Shown here in pieces: positions 62,560 through 64,000 of a stretch of DNA of 64,000 bases. The notes under the pieces were generated by a model. The model saw only the letters and a program-made list of their open reading frames with translations. It was not told the origin of the DNA and did not search any database. Positions within the stretch are counted from its first letter, which is position 1. Every line of letters begins with the position of its first letter. The DNA comes from Desulfobacteraceae bacterium (GTDB lineage Bacteria; Desulfobacterota; Desulfobacteria; Desulfobacterales; Desulfobacteraceae), in assembly GCA_024226935.1 (NCBI GenBank), contig JAAELK010000214.1, positions 1 through 64,000 of the forward strand, read 5' to 3'. Both the position numbers and the translations under genes were made by a program.

Positions 62560-64000
62560 CTATTTTAGTTTTTCAATATTTTCCCTGGCAAAGGTGATGG
62601 ATGGATCGATTTTCAAACTCATTTCATAATATTTTAAAGCCAGCTTGATCTCCCCCAACTCCCTGTAACTTGATCCAATATTTGCATAATTAATCGCCAG
62701 GGATGGGTCCACTTCCAAGGCACTTTCAAAGTAACCGATGGCTTTGTCATATTCCTTTGTCATGAAACAACAAGCCCCCATGGTGTTGAACATATCCGGA
62801 CGCTGACCATCGATGGCCAAGCCTTTTTCACAAGAAAAACATGCTTGGGCATATTGCCCAAGATCCTTGAGACAGGTTCCCATATGGGAGTAGATATCCG
62901 GCATATTCAGGCGTACCGGCTCCCTTTGCAGGGCGGTTTCAAATTCCACCAAGGCATTTTCATGGTCATAAAGGGCATTAAACATAAGGCCCCTGTAAAA
63001 ACTGGTGTAATACTGCCCCGGCAAAGCATTCTCAAGCTCTTCCAACCGGGCCAGAGCCTGGACAGGGTCCAGACTTTCGGTAATCAATCGAGCTGAGAAC
63101 ATGCCTACACTGGCGGCAACCGCCCTTTCCCTGAAATGTGCCCCTGGCATGATGGTATAAAATGCCGGGACATCAAGCCCCTTATGCATGGTATCAATTG
63201 CCATGATATCAAAGTCATTATCTGCCAGAGTCTGGAGCAGATTTTCCACCTCAACCCGAATATTGTCACAGGAAAGATTGGGCAGATCTACCATGTCCAC
63301 CATGGTATCAGGATCTGTAATAAAATGGGCATCCTCAATCTTTGTAAATTTGGGCAGGCCAGAGGCTATATAATTGGACCCTGTATTAAAATCGCCGGCC
63401 AGTTGTGCGGTCTCTGTCAAGGCCCGGCTCATGGCCTTTTGGGGATCTGGAGATGTTCCGGCTGTCCAGACTATCTCACTCATATGAGGAAAGGTGGCAG
63501 GATCCCAGGCAAGAACTCCAATGGTGGGAATACCGGTATCCAGAGAAAAATCCGTCGCATGGATATGTATCCCCTGTTTTTTAAATTTTCCCAGAAGTTC
63601 TTTTACGAGGGGATCGGTAAAAGAAGAAAGCCGAATACCTGGGACTTGACGGTTTTCATGGCTGACAATGGAAGAGGTATGACGTTCCACCAATTCACAA
63701 ATCCCCTGACTTAAAGCTTCTTCTGTACAATTGCCAGCACTGGGCCCGTTGAATTCGTTAATCATGTAAAACCAGTTAAAGGGAATCAAAACCTCTTTTT
63801 GCCGGGTCAGATTATAGCCCCTGGTCCATTGAAGGGGTAATTGATCAAAAACAGGCTTGACTTTAAAGGCATCACTTTCAACGTCATGAACAGATTTGAT
63901 GATCTGTGCAAAATCCAATCCCCTTTCCCCCAATTGTGCAGGCGTGGCAGAAATAAAATTTTCCGGGGTGTTTACAAAAGAAAAAAAACTGAATCGTTCT
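62560..64000 (-). CDS. YcaO-like protein with C-terminal TPR repeats (5' end cut by window)
   Basis: The leftward frame is open to the window edge (about 480 residues visible), so the true N-terminus lies beyond 64000; a TTG at 63933 is not needed as start. The YcaO core shows the ATP-binding marks: SAGNCTEEALSQGICELVERH and SRALTETAQLAGDF. These proteins use ATP to activate amides, for thiazole/oxazole or thioamide formation. From about residue 310 of the visible part, three to four TPR units follow (YSHMGTCLKDLGQYAQACFSCEKGL, YANIGSSYRELGEIKLALKYYEMSL). The fusion suggests binding of a protein partner. Its usual partners (TfuA, peptide precursor) would lie off-window. Confidence 0.9.
   Translation of the reverse strand, partial: ERFSFFSFVNTPENFISATPAQLGERGLDFAQIIKSVHDVESDAFKVKPVFDQLPLQWTRGYNLTRQKEVLIPFNWFYMINEFNGPSAGNCTEEALSQGICELVERHTSSIVSHENRQVPGIRLSSFTDPLVKELLGKFKKQGIHIHATDFSLDTGIPTIGVLAWDPATFPHMSEIVWTAGTSPDPQKAMSRALTETAQLAGDFNTGSNYIASGLPKFTKIEDAHFITDPDTMVDMVDLPNLSCDNIRVEVENLLQTLADNDFDIMAIDTMHKGLDVPAFYTIMPGAHFRERAVAASVGMFSARLITESLDPVQALARLEELENALPGQYYTSFYRGLMFNALYDHENALVEFETALQREPVRLNMPDIYSHMGTCLKDLGQYAQACFSCEKGLAIDGQRPDMFNTMGACCFMTKEYDKAIGYFESALEVDPSLAINYANIGSSYRELGEIKLALKYYEMSLKIDPSITFARENIEKLK

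Noticed and set aside
1-64000. CRISPR array, tRNA or rRNA genes, prophage, intact insertion sequence
   Set aside because: No regularly spaced repeats, no cloverleaf with a recognisable T-loop, no rRNA-like sequence, and no phage structural gene were seen; only the decayed transposase was found.

Overview
The window looks like chromosome of an anaerobic deltaproteobacterium, most plausibly Desulfobacterales (Desulfobacula/Desulfobacter-like). The inference rests on a very long fused CoA-dehydratase activase, a TRAP transporter with a TatT partner lipoprotein, menaquinone synthesis by the futalosine route (MqnD), an acetyl-CoA hydrolase/GNAT fusion, many sensor proteins built on solute-binding domains, and moderate GC with AT-rich islands. 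No sulfate-reduction gene is present, so the placement is an inference. No rRNA, tRNA, CRISPR array or intact mobile element was recognised.

Layout. 1-1.1 kb: a decayed, truncated transposase. 1.1-6.1 kb: a secreted/surface set (calcium-loop protein with a tiny membrane protein, a duplicated beta-helix protein, an orphan NMT1-like binding protein). 6.3-9.6 kb: an orphan HipB-type regulator with palindromic operators, an Fe-S aldo/keto reductase and a methyltransferase whose leader and internal sequence recur as a decayed copy at 6.7-6.9 kb. 9.6-15 kb: a GlxA/AraC regulator divergent from the 1426-aa activase. 15-23.3 kb: a binding-domain/Schlafen fusion, a YrhK-like membrane protein, an NhaC antiporter, an AT-rich block with an unusual kinase-like protein, and a MATE exporter with a remnant second MATE 3' end. 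23.5-30.1 kb: a leftward housekeeping run mqnD-tilS-ftsH-folP-ybbR-coaX. 30.4-38.4 kb: a hybrid histidine kinase, a Bcr-type exporter, a translationally coupled response regulator-CheC-diguanylate cyclase cassette bracketed by 31-bp direct repeats, and an orphan protein. 38.7-45.4 kb: glnE converging on a TRAP operon. 45.6-53.6 kb: membrane quality-control genes (two NfeD proteins, FloA, a tail protein; on the other strand an SPFH protein and a double-AAA Lon-like protease). 53.8-64 kb: a diguanylate cyclase with two binding domains, a Cache hybrid histidine kinase, rlmN, the acetyl-CoA hydrolase/GNAT fusion and a YcaO-TPR protein cut by the window edge.

Two themes recur. The same periplasmic solute-binding sensor design is wired to three outputs (histidine kinase, GGDEF, Schlafen AlbA_2), beside a Cache-type kinase. 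Two separate SPFH/flotillin-plus-protease systems lie back to back (NfeD-FloA, and SPFH-Lon).

All calls come from reading sequence and protein motifs. No database search, fold prediction or codon statistics were run, so orphan genes and fold-level suggestions are tentative. Residue numbers are approximate, and given from the start codon chosen.
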